Notes: a model not told the origin generated them from the sequence alone. DNA of 64,000 nucleotides from Agarivorans sp. Alg241-V36 (GCF_900537085.1 NZ_UNRE01000001.1:687163-751162); one strand, 5' to 3'. Positions 47,021 to 57,090 are shown, numbered from the stretch's first letter. Translations and numbers: made by a program.

Positions 47021-49231
47021 ATGACGCAGTCAGTGTCATTTAATAGTAGTGCTCAGCGGCTAATTAAGGACCGACTAACCCGCTACAGCGTAAGTGCTGG
47101 CGGGATTGTTGTTCTATTAGCACTGATCTTAATTTTCTTCTATTTATTGTATGTAGTTGCACCTATTTTCTACGGCGCGAGTTTAGAAAAATCTAAAACC
47201 ATTCCGTTACAAGATAGCAGTGCCACAGTGGCTATTGGTGTTGAAGAGCAAAACGAAATTGCTTATCGCTTCAATCAAGACGGGCAGTTAAGCTTTTTCA
47301 ACTTAATTGATAGCCAACGCGAGTTTCAAGACTATCAAGTTGAAGCAGAGATTACTGCGTCTGACCGCACAGTGCCAAACCAAGGCATGGTGGCTTACGG
47401 TACCAGTGATGGCTTGGCTTACATCGTTTCACCTAAATTTGGTATTAGCTACCCTAACGACAAGCGTTTAATTACGCCAGGCATTGCTTACCCAATGGGT
47501 GAACAGGCCTTGATTATTGACCCACAAGGACAAGCAATTGAACAGCTTGCCTTTGAGCGTCAAGAAGAGTCAGCAGTGGTAGCAGCAGTAACCGCCGATG
47601 GCCGAGGCTTGTTGGTTCGTTACGAAGCTGAAGAAGACATGTTTAGCGAGTCTTTGGAATGGCTGCCTGAAACGGCCTACATCCCAAGCTTGCCAAGCAA
47701 AATTGACCAAATTTTGGTAACGCCAGACTTACGCCGTTTATATATTCGTAACGGTAACCAGTTAGCTAACTACAATATCTCTGATATTGATAACGTGCGC
47801 TTAAACTCAGTGGACTTTATTAATAGCACCGACACCAATGTTACAGACATTGCCTTACTAACCGGTGCTAGCTCTCTTATTGTGGCAAACGACAATGGCA
47901 AAATTAGCCAGTGGTTTGACGTAGCAAAGGATGGAGTGCGTAAGCTTACGCAAATTCGTGAGTTTGATGCAGGCGCTAAAGTAAACGAAATTGGTGTTGA
48001 GTACTTCCGCAAAGGCTTTGCAGTAAGTGGGGAAGATGGTTCTATTACCTTATTTCACACCACTGGTGGTGGCCGTTTAGTCCGTGAGATGACCGACACT
48101 AAAGCCTTTAGTTTAGCCTTCTCTCCACGAGCTAGTGGCCTACTAACTGAAACCGAAAACGGCCTTGAGTTCTACCATGTAGATAACGAGCACCCAGAAG
48201 TCACTTGGCGCGCCTTGTGGAGCAAAATCTGGTACGAAGGTTACCCTGAGCCGCAATATGTGTGGCAATCAACCTCGGCCAGTGATGACTTTGAGCCCAA
48301 GCTAAGCTTAGTGCCAATTTCTTTTGGTACCATTAAAGCCGCTTTTTACGCCATGTTATTTGCCGCGCCTATTGCTTTAGCAGGTGCTATTTACACCGCT
48401 TACTTTATGTCTGCGCCGCTGCGTAAAGTAGTTAAGCCTACCGTAGAAATTATGGAAGCTTTACCAACGGTAATTTTGGGCTTCTTGGCGGGTTTATGGT
48501 TAGCGCCATTAATTGAAGATAACTTGCCTGGCGTAATTGCCATTATGTTGTTGCTCCCCGTAGGCTTTTTGCTAACTGCTTTTGCTTGGTCAAAAATGCC
48601 CAAGAAAGTGCGCCAAATGCTGCCTGAAGGTTGGGACGCAATTGTACTTATTCCGGTTGTATTGTTTATTGGCTGGGGCTGTATTCAAATTAGCCCAGCG
48701 CTTGAGCAATGGATGTTTGACGGTGATGCGCGTTTATACCTAACCAATGAGCTAGGCATTAACTTCGACCAACGTAACTCTATGGTGGTTGGTTTAGCCA
48801 TGGGCTTTGCAGTTATTCCTACGATTTTCTCTATTGCAGAAGACGCTATTTTCTCGGTGCCTAAGCACTTGAGTAATGGCTCTTTAGCATTGGGTGCTAC
48901 GCCTTGGCAAACGCTAACTAAAGTAGTGATTTTAACTGCTAGCCCCGGTATTTTCTCGGCGGTAATGATGGGCCTAGGCCGAGCAGTAGGTGAAACCATG
49001 ATTGTACTTATGGCTACCGGTAATACACCAGTGATGGATTGGAGTATCTTCCAAGGTATGCGTACCTTATCGGCAAACATTGCGGTAGAAATGCCAGAGT
49101 CTGAAGTGGGAAGCTCTCACTACCGAGTGCTGTTCTTAGCAGCCTTTGTATTGTTTGTATTTACCTTTGCATTTAACACCATTGCTGAATTTGTGCGCCA
49201 ACGTCTGCGCGACAAATATAGCTCGCTGTAA
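47021..49231 (+). CDS. pstC: Phosphate ABC transporter permease PstC, enlarged type
   Basis: The 736 residues are over twice the E. coli PstC length. A first helix (about 28-50) is followed by roughly 380 extra residues with repeated beta-strand blocks resembling WD-like units (DLRRLYIRNGNQLANYNISD and SLIVANDNGKISQWFD). The real permease begins near 430 (IKAAFYAMLFAAPIALAGAI). The coupling loop is AIFSVPKHLSNGSLALGATPW, and VGETMIVLMATGNTPVMDWS is typical. The extra domain probably faces the periplasm. A strong Pho box precedes it; GAGGG precedes the ATG. Confidence 0.94.
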   Translation: MTQSVSFNSSAQRLIKDRLTRYSVSAGGIVVLLALILIFFYLLYVVAPIFYGASLEKSKTIPLQDSSATVAIGVEEQNEIAYRFNQDGQLSFFNLIDSQREFQDYQVEAEITASDRTVPNQGMVAYGTSDGLAYIVSPKFGISYPNDKRLITPGIAYPMGEQALIIDPQGQAIEQLAFERQEESAVVAAVTADGRGLLVRYEAEEDMFSESLEWLPETAYIPSLPSKIDQILVTPDLRRLYIRNGNQLANYNISDIDNVRLNSVDFINSTDTNVTDIALLTGASSLIVANDNGKISQWFDVAKDGVRKLTQIREFDAGAKVNEIGVEYFRKGFAVSGEDGSITLFHTTGGGRLVREMTDTKAFSLAFSPRASGLLTETENGLEFYHVDNEHPEVTWRALWSKIWYEGYPEPQYVWQSTSASDDFEPKLSLVPISFGTIKAAFYAMLFAAPIALAGAIYTAYFMSAPLRKVVKPTVEIMEALPTVILGFLAGLWLAPLIEDNLPGVIAIMLLLPVGFLLTAFAWSKMPKKVRQMLPEGWDAIVLIPVVLFIGWGCIQISPALEQWMFDGDARLYLTNELGINFDQRNSMVVGLAMGFAVIPTIFSIAEDAIFSVPKHLSNGSLALGATPWQTLTKVVILTASPGIFSAVMMGLGRAVGETMIVLMATGNTPVMDWSIFQGMRTLSANIAVEMPESEVGSSHYRVLFLAAFVLFVFTFAFNTIAEFVRQRLRDKYSSL

Positions 49232-49253
49232 ATAGGGATATGGGAACTAACCG

Positions 49254-50909
49254 ATGAATAAGTGGTTTAAATCAGGTAACCCGTGGATTTGGATGACGGC
49301 CGGTGCGGTAAGCATAAGCTTGGTAGCAGTAATTGGTTTGCTGTTACTGATCGCCGCACGTGGTTTGGTCTATTTCTGGCCAAGTCCTGTACTTGAAATG
49401 GAAGTCAAACAGTTTGGTGAAACCAAAACTGTGATTGGCGAACTGTATGATACTGAGCTTGTACCAATTGAGCGCCTAAAGGCCTCTGGTGCAAATTTAG
49501 AAGGCTTAGACGGCGACTTTGTAGAGCGCTTTTTGATTAAGACCGGTAACCGTGAATACGTAAATCTAGATTTTCGTTGGTTAACCGAGAATGAAATCTT
49601 ATCCAAGAAGCAGCCTCAAGGCATTGCGGTAGTTGAGCGTCGCACTAATGGTAACTTTTATGGTTACGTTGAAGGCATTGTTAAAGGTGATACCACCATT
49701 AATGCTGCTGATGACGCTGACCACGAAAAGCTGTTTGAGTTGTTAGAACGCTCTAATGGCATTATTGATCAAGCCGACTCGTTGCAGCGTCACGACATTG
49801 GTGGCATTAACTACAGCCTAGAGCGTTTACGTTTAAAGCAGCGTAAGTATGAGCTTGCAGATGAACTAACCCCTGAACGCTTAGCAAGTATTGAAGCCGA
49901 TGCCAAGCAATTGCATCAAGACTACTTGGTACTTGAGAAGCAGTTATTTGCTTATCGTGATGAAGCGCGCCGTGACCAACTAATTATTCGCGATATGCGC
50001 GGTGAGTTGGTGACTATTCCAATGGATAATGTATTGGATGTGTTCTTCCCAAATGAAATGAACTGGTTCCAAAAACTAGGGCATTGGGGACATCAAGCGG
50101 TTAAGTTTATTGTTTCTGAACCACGTGAAGCCAATACCGAGGGCGGGGTATTCCCAGCTATCTTTGGTACGGTATTCATGGTGATGTTAATGGCCGTTAT
50201 TGTTACGCCACTAGGTGTTGTAGCCGCCATTTACTTGCACGAATATGCAGGCAATAACAGCTTTACCCGTTTAATTCGAATTGCGGTCATTAACTTGGCG
50301 GGTGTTCCCTCTATTGTTTACGGTGTATTTGGCTTAGGGTTCTTTGTTTACATGTTAGGTGGCAGTATTGACTCCTTGTTCTATCAAGAGTCACTACCTA
50401 CGCCAACCTTTGGCTCACCAGGTGTGATTTGGGCAGCCCTTACCTTGGCAATTCTTACTTTGCCAGTGGTGATTGTATCTACCGAAGAAGGTTTGTCGCG
50501 TATACCTAGCGCAGTGCGCCAAGGCTCACTAGCCTTAGGTGCGACTAAAGCAGAAACATTGTGGCGTATTGTTATTCCAATGGCGAGCCCAGCCATTATG
50601 ACCGGCCTTATTTTGGCGGTAGCACGTGCTGCTGGTGAGGTTGCACCATTAATGCTGGTAGGTGTTGTGAAACTAGCACCAACCTTACCGCTTGATGGTA
50701 ACTTCCCGTTCATTCACCTAGAGCGCAAGTTCATGCACTTAGGCTTCCACATTTATGATGTAGGTTTCCAAAGCCCGAACGTAGAAGCGGCTCGACCTTT
50801 GGTGTACGCCACGGCATTTTTATTGGTAACGGTTATTATTGGCTTAAACTTAGCAGCCATCCAAATCCGTAACCGTTTACGCGAAAAGTTTAAAACGTTA
50901 GACCAATAA
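49254..50909 (+). CDS. pstA: Phosphate ABC transporter permease PstA, enlarged type
   Basis: At 551 residues PstA is likewise enlarged. After helix 1 (about 15-40) there are roughly 255 extra residues, including a likely coiled coil (SLERLRLKQRKYELADEL, RDEARRDQLIIRDM) near 180-240. The permease core begins near 297 (FGTVFMVMLMAVIVTPLGVV). The coupling loop is SRIPSAVRQGSLALGATK and GEVAPLMLVGVVKLAPTLP is characteristic. It starts 22 bases after pstC. Both enlarged subunits presumably interact in the periplasm, which is inference. Confidence 0.94.
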   Translation: MNKWFKSGNPWIWMTAGAVSISLVAVIGLLLLIAARGLVYFWPSPVLEMEVKQFGETKTVIGELYDTELVPIERLKASGANLEGLDGDFVERFLIKTGNREYVNLDFRWLTENEILSKKQPQGIAVVERRTNGNFYGYVEGIVKGDTTINAADDADHEKLFELLERSNGIIDQADSLQRHDIGGINYSLERLRLKQRKYELADELTPERLASIEADAKQLHQDYLVLEKQLFAYRDEARRDQLIIRDMRGELVTIPMDNVLDVFFPNEMNWFQKLGHWGHQAVKFIVSEPREANTEGGVFPAIFGTVFMVMLMAVIVTPLGVVAAIYLHEYAGNNSFTRLIRIAVINLAGVPSIVYGVFGLGFFVYMLGGSIDSLFYQESLPTPTFGSPGVIWAALTLAILTLPVVIVSTEEGLSRIPSAVRQGSLALGATKAETLWRIVIPMASPAIMTGLILAVARAAGEVAPLMLVGVVKLAPTLPLDGNFPFIHLERKFMHLGFHIYDVGFQSPNVEAARPLVYATAFLLVTVIIGLNLAAIQIRNRLREKFKTLDQ

Positions 50910-50935
50910 GCTAACGGCAATTTGTAGGAAAAAAA

Positions 50936-51754
50936 ATGATTTCTTTGAATACAGAAAATAGTCGAGATACTAAATTAGATTTGGCTAACTTAACGGCAGA
51001 GCAAACTGCATTAGAAGTAAAGAACTTAGATCTTTACTACGGCAGCAAACAAGCCTTGTTTGATGTGTCGATGAAGATCCCTAAAGGGCAAGTAACCGCA
51101 TTTATTGGCCCATCGGGTTGTGGTAAATCAACCTTATTGCGTTGTATTAACCGCATGAACGACTTGGTTGATATTTGTAAAATTAGCGGTGAGATTTTGC
51201 TGCACGGACAAAACATCTACGATAAAAGCGTAGATGTAGCTGCGCTGCGTCGCAACGTAGGCATGGTGTTTCAGCGTCCAAACCCATTCCCTAAGTCTAT
51301 TTACGAGAATGTAGTATATGGTTTACGCCTGCAAGGAATTAAAGATCGCCGCGTATTAGATGAAGCGGTAGAGCGCTCTTTACGTGGTGCAGCCCTGTGG
51401 GAAGAGGTAAAAGACCGTTTGCAAGAGAATGCCTTTGGCTTATCTGGCGGTCAGCAACAGCGTTTGGTAATTGCCCGCGCCATTGCGATTGAGCCTGAAG
51501 TGCTATTATTGGATGAACCTACATCAGCACTTGACCCAATTTCTACATTGACGATTGAAGAGTTGATTAACGACCTTAAGAGTCGTTACACCGTGGTGAT
51601 TGTAACTCACAACATGCAACAAGCGGCGCGAGTATCAGACCAAACAGCCTTTATGTATATGGGCGACATGGTGGAATATGCTGATACCAATACCTTGTTT
51701 ACAACACCAGCGAAGAAGCAAACCGAAGATTACATTACAGGCCGTTACGGTTAA
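50936..51754 (+). CDS. pstB: Phosphate ABC transporter ATPase PstB
   Basis: 272 residues with Walker [13 protein letters not shown]-loop [14 protein letters not shown], signature [14 protein letters not shown], Walker [14 protein letters not shown] and switch His in [14 protein letters not shown]. The NPFPKS and [10 protein letters not shown] stretches are PstB-specific. The first 25 residues before [11 protein letters not shown] are an ordinary N-terminal extension. AGGA precedes the ATG, 26 bases after pstA. Confidence 0.97.
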   Translation: MISLNTENSRDTKLDLANLTAEQTALEVKNLDLYYGSKQALFDVSMKIPKGQVTAFIGPSGCGKSTLLRCINRMNDLVDICKISGEILLHGQNIYDKSVDVAALRRNVGMVFQRPNPFPKSIYENVVYGLRLQGIKDRRVLDEAVERSLRGAALWEEVKDRLQENAFGLSGGQQQRLVIARAIAIEPEVLLLDEPTSALDPISTLTIEELINDLKSRYTVVIVTHNMQQAARVSDQTAFMYMGDMVEYADTNTLFTTPAKKQTEDYITGRYG

Positions 51755-51778
51755 CCCAACCGTCGCTGAGGAAAAGAT

Positions 51779-52483
51779 ATGGATAAGTTAAACATGAACA
51801 AACACATATCTGGTCAGTTTAATGCTGAACTGGATCATGTGCGCAATCAAATTATGGCAATGGGTGGTTTAGTTGAGCAGCAACTGATAGATGCCCTTAG
51901 CCTGTTAAGCCGACCAGACGCAGAGTTGGTGAGCAAGGTGATTAGCACCGACAGCAAAGTAAATTCTTTTGAAGTTGCTATTGATGAAGAGTGCACGCGC
52001 ATTATTGCTAAGCGCCAACCTGCTGCGAGTGACTTACGCATAGTAATGGCGATCATTAAAACAATTGCCGATTTAGAGCGTATTGGTGATGCAGCAGAAA
52101 GCATTGCTCGCATGGTTGAGCGTAACATGGATAAGCCGTTCAAAGCGTCTTTAAGTAGCTTAGAGCACTTAGGCCAGCATACAGCTAAAATGTTGCACGA
52201 CGTGTTAGATGGTTTTGCTCGTATGGACGTAGATATGGCGTGGAGCGTTCACCAAGAAGACAAAAAGGTGGATAAAGAGTACGAGCGTCTTATTCGTGAG
52301 TTGATGACTTACATGATGGAAGACCCGCGTTCTATTCCTCAAGTGCTAGATGCTTTAAATGCTGCACGTGCTATTGAGCGAGTGGGTGACCGTTGTCAAA
52401 ACATCGCCGAGTACATTATCTACTTCGTAAGAGGTAAAGATATTCGCCATTTAGCCGGTGATGAAGTGGAAAAGCTGCTTTAA
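51779..52483 (+). CDS. phoU: Phosphate signalling protein PhoU
   Basis: This 234-residue all-helical protein repeats the PhoU metal-binding motif: [19 protein letters not shown] near 98-117 and [20 protein letters not shown] near 195-215 (E/D-x-x-R-x-x-D). It links transporter state to PhoR and prevents excess phosphate uptake. GAGGA lies six bases ahead of the ATG and 25 bases separate it from pstB. A terminator follows. Confidence 0.97.
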   Translation: MDKLNMNKHISGQFNAELDHVRNQIMAMGGLVEQQLIDALSLLSRPDAELVSKVISTDSKVNSFEVAIDEECTRIIAKRQPAASDLRIVMAIIKTIADLERIGDAAESIARMVERNMDKPFKASLSSLEHLGQHTAKMLHDVLDGFARMDVDMAWSVHQEDKKVDKEYERLIRELMTYMMEDPRSIPQVLDALNAARAIERVGDRCQNIAEYIIYFVRGKDIRHLAGDEVEKLL

Positions 52484-52503
52484 GCTTAAAATTTTCGAGC
52501 GAT

Positions 52504-52530
52504 AAAAGCTGGCGATTGGCCAGCTTTTTT
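52504..52530 (+). terminator. Intrinsic terminator after phoU
   Basis: AAAAGCTGGC and GCCAGCTTTT arms with a short loop and six T, 20 bases past the phoU stop. Confidence 0.9.
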
Positions 52531-53428
52531 GTTTTTAGAGAAAAATATCTAAAATTTTTTTCACTTTTCTGGTCTGATCTCTTCAAAAAAGCATTTCTGT
52601 TTAATAACAACTTTTCCGGGTTTTGTATCTTTGGTCTCTTAGCTGGCGAATATTTCACTGTTAACTCAATTTTAAACTGTTGTTTAAAACAGGCTGTAAG
52701 TGCTTATTTAATATGATGTAACTTTCGTCTAATTGTCCTTTTTGGAGCCTTAGTTAACGAAATTCCCTTTACGTAAACGTCAATCTATTGTGGGCGTTTG
52801 ACTAACTCTAGCGTCAATCGGTTCTTTAATTACGTAATTAAATTTCTTTTTGCGACAAAGGTAGTAAACGAAAGGTTGCCTATTTGTTAATTAATTAGAG
52901 TTAATACTTTAAATAAAGCTTTGCTTTTGTTTTTGTCGGTGTTATAAAAAACAGGGTCTTGGGAGGGTTTTTAAACGGTTGTTTAATTTATTTTCCAGGT
53001 AAAGACAAGGTTTGGTGTTTACCGTTGAGGCTGTTTTATTCTTGTAACTGTAGTTACAACTACGTAAAAGCTACATGTTTGGGTCGCAATTTACGTTAAA
53101 TACAGTGGCAATCAATAAACAGGTGAACACTTAACTAAATAAAGCCGACCAGGTTAATAAGCAGTGGCCAACAAGCTTAATAACAAGGCTAGACACGGAG
53201 CAAAAGCCACAGTCAAAAGCAACAATAATGCTGATACGGCGCTCCAAACTTAGCTCGGTACTTTTAGACAACAAAAACAAAAGTTAAAAGTATCGAGTTG
53301 TATTTTCCAAGCCAGTGTTGCTTGGCATTAATTAAAGAGTAACCGCATAAATAGCGGTACCAAAAAACTACGTGAATGAGTGATACAAGCTACTTGTATC
53401 GAGGAATAGAGTCTAAGAGGGATTGAAC
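52531..53428 (+). promoter_or_regulatory. Long AT-rich control region upstream of aceA
   Basis: About 900 bases with no plausible gene. TTTAATTACGTAATTAAA (52825-52842) is a perfect 18-bp palindrome. TTGTAACTGTAGTTACAA (53042-53059) is palindromic except for its two central bases. TACGTRA-type steps recur near 52765, 52833, 53060 and 53369. Close to the gene, ACCGC/GCGGT (about 53342-53357) and GATACAAG-CTA-CTTGTATC (53382-53400) can form hairpins just before two purine-rich ribosome-site candidates. An extensive leader or multi-regulator promoter is likely. The operator call is inference. Confidence 0.5.
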
Positions 53429-54739
53429 ATGACATTAACAAGAGAACAGCAAATTCAAGCATTAGAAAAAGACTGGGCAGAGAACCCTCGCTGGAAAGGC
53501 GTTAAGCGTCCTTATACTGCTGAAGAGGTAGTAAAACTGCGTGGTTCGATTATTCCTGAAAATACCATTGCTCGACGTGGCGCTGAGAAGTTATGGACCT
53601 TGGTAAACGGCCAAGCCAAAAAAGGCTATGTTAACTGTTTAGGCGCCTTAACTGGTGGCCAAGCGGTTCAACAAGCTAAAGCGGGCATCGAAGCCATTTA
53701 CTTATCTGGTTGGCAGGTTGCCGCCGATAATAATTCTGCCTCTAGCATGTACCCTGATCAATCGCTATATCCTGTAGATTCTGTGCCTAAAGTGGTAGAG
53801 CGTATTAACAACTCATTTCAACGCGCCGACCAAATTCAATGGGCCAACGGTCTTTCTCCTGCCAACGGTGGCTTAGACTACTTCCTACCAATTGTTGCTG
53901 ACGCCGAAGCGGGTTTTGGTGGAGTGTTAAATGCCTTTGAGTTAATGAAGAACATGATCAAAGCAGGCGCTGCCGGTGTTCACTTTGAAGATCAGCTTGC
54001 TTCAGTTAAAAAATGTGGTCACATGGGCGGTAAGGTACTGGTTCCAACCCAAGAAGCGGTACAAAAACTGGTTGCAGCACGCTTTGCGGCTGACGTTGCC
54101 GATGTTCCTACCTTGGTGATTGCTCGTACCGATGCGAACGCCGCGGACTTGCTAACCTCTGATGTAGACCCATACGACGCTGAGTTTGTAGAAGGTGAAC
54201 GTACCGCAGAAGGTTTCTACAAGGTGCGTGCTGGTATCGATCAAGCAATTAGCCGAGGCCTAGCTTATGCTGAGTACGCCGATTTAATTTGGTGTGAAAC
54301 TGCAACACCTTGTTTGGAAGAGGCTCGCAAATTTGCTGAAGCTATTCATGCTAAACACCCAGGGCAGTTGTTAGCTTATAACTGTTCACCATCGTTTAAC
54401 TGGCGTAAGAACCTAGATGACGAAACCATTGCCAAGTTCCAACAAGAGCTTAGCGACATGGGTTATAAGTACCAGTTCATCACTTTAGCCGGTATTCATA
54501 ACATGTGGTACAACATGTTTGACCTTGCCCACAACTATGCGCAAGGCGAGGGCATGAAGCACTACGTGAACATGGTGCAAGAGAAAGAATTCCAAGCGGC
54601 TGACCGAGGCTACACCTTCGTGGCTCATCAACAAGAGGTGGGTACAGGCTACTTTGACCAAGTAACCAACGTGATTCAAGGTGGTAAATCTTCAGTAACT
54701 GCACTAACCGGTTCTACTGAAGAAGAGCAATTTAGTTAA
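53429..54739 (+). CDS. aceA: Isocitrate lyase
   Basis: The 436 residues match Ace[53 protein letters not shown] and the catalytic loop [15 protein letters not shown] near 191-205. It cleaves isocitrate to succinate and glyoxylate in the glyoxylate shunt. The ATG at 53429 has AGGG eight bases upstream; an in-frame TTG at 53423 is less likely. Malate synthase is not adjacent, so the shunt genes are split here. The long upstream region suggests heavy regulation. Confidence 0.96.
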   Translation: MTLTREQQIQALEKDWAENPRWKGVKRPYTAEEVVKLRGSIIPENTIARRGAEKLWTLVNGQAKKGYVNCLGALTGGQAVQQAKAGIEAIYLSGWQVAADNNSASSMYPDQSLYPVDSVPKVVERINNSFQRADQIQWANGLSPANGGLDYFLPIVADAEAGFGGVLNAFELMKNMIKAGAAGVHFEDQLASVKKCGHMGGKVLVPTQEAVQKLVAARFAADVADVPTLVIARTDANAADLLTSDVDPYDAEFVEGERTAEGFYKVRAGIDQAISRGLAYAEYADLIWCETATPCLEEARKFAEAIHAKHPGQLLAYNCSPSFNWRKNLDDETIAKFQQELSDMGYKYQFITLAGIHNMWYNMFDLAHNYAQGEGMKHYVNMVQEKEFQAADRGYTFVAHQQEVGTGYFDQVTNVIQGGKSSVTALTGSTEEEQFS

Positions 54740-54788
54740 GGTTTAATACTTAGACAACAATAATAAAAACGCTATGTAACACTTATTC

Positions 54789-54815
54789 GAGCAGCCCAAG
54801 GGCTGCTCTTTTTCT
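54789..54815 (+). terminator. Intrinsic terminator after aceA
   Basis: GAGCAGCCC-AA-GGGCTGCTC followed by five T. It overlaps the last bases of the convergent acpH gene. Confidence 0.9.
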
Positions 54816-55404
54816 ATTTGCTTGGCGGATAGTTGCTAAGAAATTCTTGAGCGTGCAGAAGCACCTTGGGGTATAGCGCTAAAAATGCTGCTTCAAGTTC
54901 ATTAGAGTGGCAAAGTATATCCTCGTACAGTAGCTCTAGCTTCACTGGGCGGCGCAGGCGCCGGCTGATAGCGCGTAAGGTGCCGGCAACACTGTCTTGG
55001 TGCTGGTATTGTTCTAACCAATCATATTCCCGCATATGGTTGGCGGTGTGCATTGCTTTGTCGGGTAATGGGAAGTGCTGGAGTTGTTGATAACAGTGGC
55101 TGATAAAGTTAGAGCGGGAGCTTTGCGAGAATTGCTGCCAATGCAAACTCAGCAAATAGTCAAAGTACACATCAAGGGCAATGCCTGAGTAGCGTCTTAA
55201 ATCAGCTTGGAAGTAGTGAGTTAACCCCAGTTGATTGACTTGCTGATCGGTAAAACTATCTATTTTACGGTGCAGCTTTATACCGAGTTGTACCTCGTCA
55301 TGGTAGCTTTGCCAATGGTTTCCTTTTACAAAGTCACCCAGAAAAGCCCCTACAACAGAGGTGTTAGTATGCTGGGCAATGTGAAAGTGAGCTAAATAGT
55401 TCAT
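54814..55404 (-). CDS. acpH: Acyl carrier protein phosphodiesterase AcpH
   Basis: The 196 residues begin MNYLAHFHIAQHTNTSVVGA, followed by GDFVKGNHWQSYHDEVQLGI with conserved His/Asp, KLHRKIDSFTDQQ and IALDVYFDYLLSLHW: all the AcpH/HD-like hallmarks. AcpH removes the phosphopantetheine group from acyl carrier protein. The ribosome site is weak. It lies convergent with aceA and next to an alpha/beta hydrolase. Confidence 0.92.
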   Translation of the reverse strand: MNYLAHFHIAQHTNTSVVGAFLGDFVKGNHWQSYHDEVQLGIKLHRKIDSFTDQQVNQLGLTHYFQADLRRYSGIALDVYFDYLLSLHWQQFSQSSRSNFISHCYQQLQHFPLPDKAMHTANHMREYDWLEQYQHQDSVAGTLRAISRRLRRPVKLELLYEDILCHSNELEAAFLALYPKVLLHAQEFLSNYPPSK

Positions 55405-55446
55405 TCAATAAGCATATCTTAGACTGCAGCACTTAGGCAGCTTTCG

Positions 55447-56283
55447 CTACATCAAATCCAGTTGTTGCATGTATTGCTTGAAGCCTTCAAGCCAGAAATC
55501 ACTATATTCATAAAAAAGCGCGTGCCCGTTTGCCGAGGAGCCTAAGGAGTAAAAGTGAAAATCTAGTTGTCCGCCAGCGTCTTCAAAAGTTTGAGCGTAG
55601 CTCTCTATTTCAGTATTCGAGTAATAAGGATCGTTACGACCATACATAAATAGGTGGGGTAGTGGGTTGTTTTTGGCGGCCTTGCTGAACAAACCTTGGT
55701 TGCTGGCAAGAGGAGTATTTATTTGGCATTCGTCACCCATCCAACCGCCAGAGAAGTTAACTACGCCCTTAAACCACTGTGGATGTTTAGCAGCGTAAAC
55801 TACCGATAACAAACCTCCTCGAGAGTGACCACTAATCACGATGTTGTTTTGGTCTAACCACGTTTGCTGTTGTAAGTATTGCATGGTGGCATCTAAGCTT
55901 TGTGAAGCGTAGTTAATACCAGACTCAACGCTATTTACGCTGCAATTGTAAGATTCATTATAACTACCTTGCGATGCGCCTCTGCCGCGTCGCATCGGTA
56001 TCAGCAAGGCAATATTGTGCTTGTTTAAGTAAGTCCCAAATCCCCAAGGGTTAATGGTAAGCGTATTGGCTATAATGCCTGGGCCAGTTGAACCATGGTT
56101 AAAAATGACCAGCGGAAAAGGGCCATCGCCAGCGGGTTTATATAAGGTTGCTTCTAGTTGTATTTGCTTGTCCCATAGCAGGCCTTGTTCGGTCATTGGG
56201 ATTGAGATGGTTTCGCCACGATCAAGGGCTTGGGCGGAAACGCTAATCAATGTGAGTAAGCTTAGCGCGAAGCGAAACATCAT
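55447..56283 (-). CDS. Exported alpha/beta-hydrolase (dienelactone-hydrolase-like)
   Basis: A signal peptide (MFRFALSLLTLISVSAQA) leads a 278-residue alpha/beta fold: oxyanion region FPLVIFNHGSTGPGII, nucleophile elbow ISGHSRGGLLSVVY with Ser near 150, Asp in MYGRNDPYYSN and His in SANGHALFYEY. The pattern RRGRGASQGSYNESY is common in uncharacterised secreted hydrolases of this group. The substrate is unknown. Two adjacent ATG codons make the start ambiguous by one residue. AAGGA precedes it. Confidence 0.87.
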   Translation of the reverse strand: MMFRFALSLLTLISVSAQALDRGETISIPMTEQGLLWDKQIQLEATLYKPAGDGPFPLVIFNHGSTGPGIIANTLTINPWGFGTYLNKHNIALLIPMRRGRGASQGSYNESYNCSVNSVESGINYASQSLDATMQYLQQQTWLDQNNIVISGHSRGGLLSVVYAAKHPQWFKGVVNFSGGWMGDECQINTPLASNQGLFSKAAKNNPLPHLFMYGRNDPYYSNTEIESYAQTFEDAGGQLDFHFYSLGSSANGHALFYEYSDFWLEGFKQYMQQLDLM

Positions 56284-56316
56284 GGCTGTTTATCCTTAAG
56301 CAGTTTTGTAGTGGAG

Positions 56317-56733
56317 TTATTGCTCTGTGTTTTCTTGCCAAAAAGCCTTACAGCTGTCGCATTTAAAACCATGTTGGTAAAAGAATAAGGGAAAGCCAGC
56401 TAAAAGGAATACCAAAAAAGCTGACCGTTTACCTTTAGTGAAAGCGCGTATATTTTCACTGCCACAATTAGGGCAAGTCATAATCGTCTGCTCTGGGAAC
56501 AATTCTTCTACATCAGTTGAGTAGTCTTGTTGAAGTATTTGCCAGGCTTGCTCTGCGTCACTCTCTTTTACCATCAGCCTGATTCCGCCAACCGCATCGG
56601 AATATAACCACTGCATGTTTATAGTATGTTCATCATTAAGCGCACAAGGGATATTAGCACTGAGTAAACTCGCTTTCGCTATTTGTGCTTCATGTGGATA
56701 AGAGTATCGCGCAACCACTACCCATTGGCTCAT
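56317..56733 (-). CDS. DUF2007-type protein with a zinc-ribbon tail
   Basis: The N-terminal 65 residues are a DUF2007 signal-transducing-like domain (VVVARYSYPHEAQIAKASLL, then LYSDAVGGIRLMVKESDAEQA). A C-terminal zinc ribbon follows, with CPNCGSENI and, after a hydrophobic segment (SAFLVFLLAGFPLFFYQ), CDSCKAFW. About 138 residues from the ATG at 56733, which has AGGA seven bases upstream. The role is unknown; membrane association seems likely from the hydrophobic stretch. Confidence 0.85.
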   Translation of the reverse strand: MSQWVVVARYSYPHEAQIAKASLLSANIPCALNDEHTINMQWLYSDAVGGIRLMVKESDAEQAWQILQQDYSTDVEELFPEQTIMTCPNCGSENIRAFTKGKRSAFLVFLLAGFPLFFYQHGFKCDSCKAFWQENTEQ

Positions 56734-56855
56734 ATACAATTCCTACAAATAAAGTGTTCTTTTTCATTATTTTAACATTGCTAGACTAGATTTTCTTTAA
56801 GCTCATCTAAGCGAGGATGTTTAGTCAATAGCAGTTTGAGGGATGAATTTTAGGC

Positions 56856-56880
56856 AAAAAAAATCCAGCTCTAGGCTGGA
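56856..56880 (-). terminator. Leftward intrinsic terminator
   Basis: Read on the minus strand, TCCAGC-CTAGA-GCTGGA is followed by eight T. It lies 268 bases past the CBS gene stop, so it ends either a long CBS 3' end or a separate RNA. Confidence 0.75.
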
Positions 56881-57090
56881 CAAAAAAACATAAGGAATGA
56901 CTAATACGCGCTATCGCTAAGAGCACAATAGCAGGGGCGATTAGTGGCCCCATAAATCGACAAATTCAGTATCGGCTGAATGCGGTGCCATAGGATGAGA
57001 GCACCAAGCAATTTATGGATTAATCTTAGCGTGACGGAGTTCACAAAACAACCTGTTTTTGTAATTTATTTACTAAAATATACAAGTTTT
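56881..57090 (-). ncRNA. Possible small RNA between the CBS gene and a leftward terminator
   Basis: The 408-base gap between the DUF2007 and CBS genes has no reading frame of note but is structured. On the minus strand, a TATATT-like -10 lies near 57080, TGTGAACTCCGTCACG (a CRP-like site, 57030-57045) follows, then a GGGGCCACTAATCGCCCC hairpin near 56935-56953 and the terminator at 56856-56880. This could be a stand-alone transcript or simply the CBS 3' end. Without expression data I rate it low. Confidence 0.25.

Noticed and set aside
51847-52143. Open frame antisense to phoU
   Set aside because: It mirrors the codon bias of phoU, has no ribosome site and resembles no protein; a shadow.
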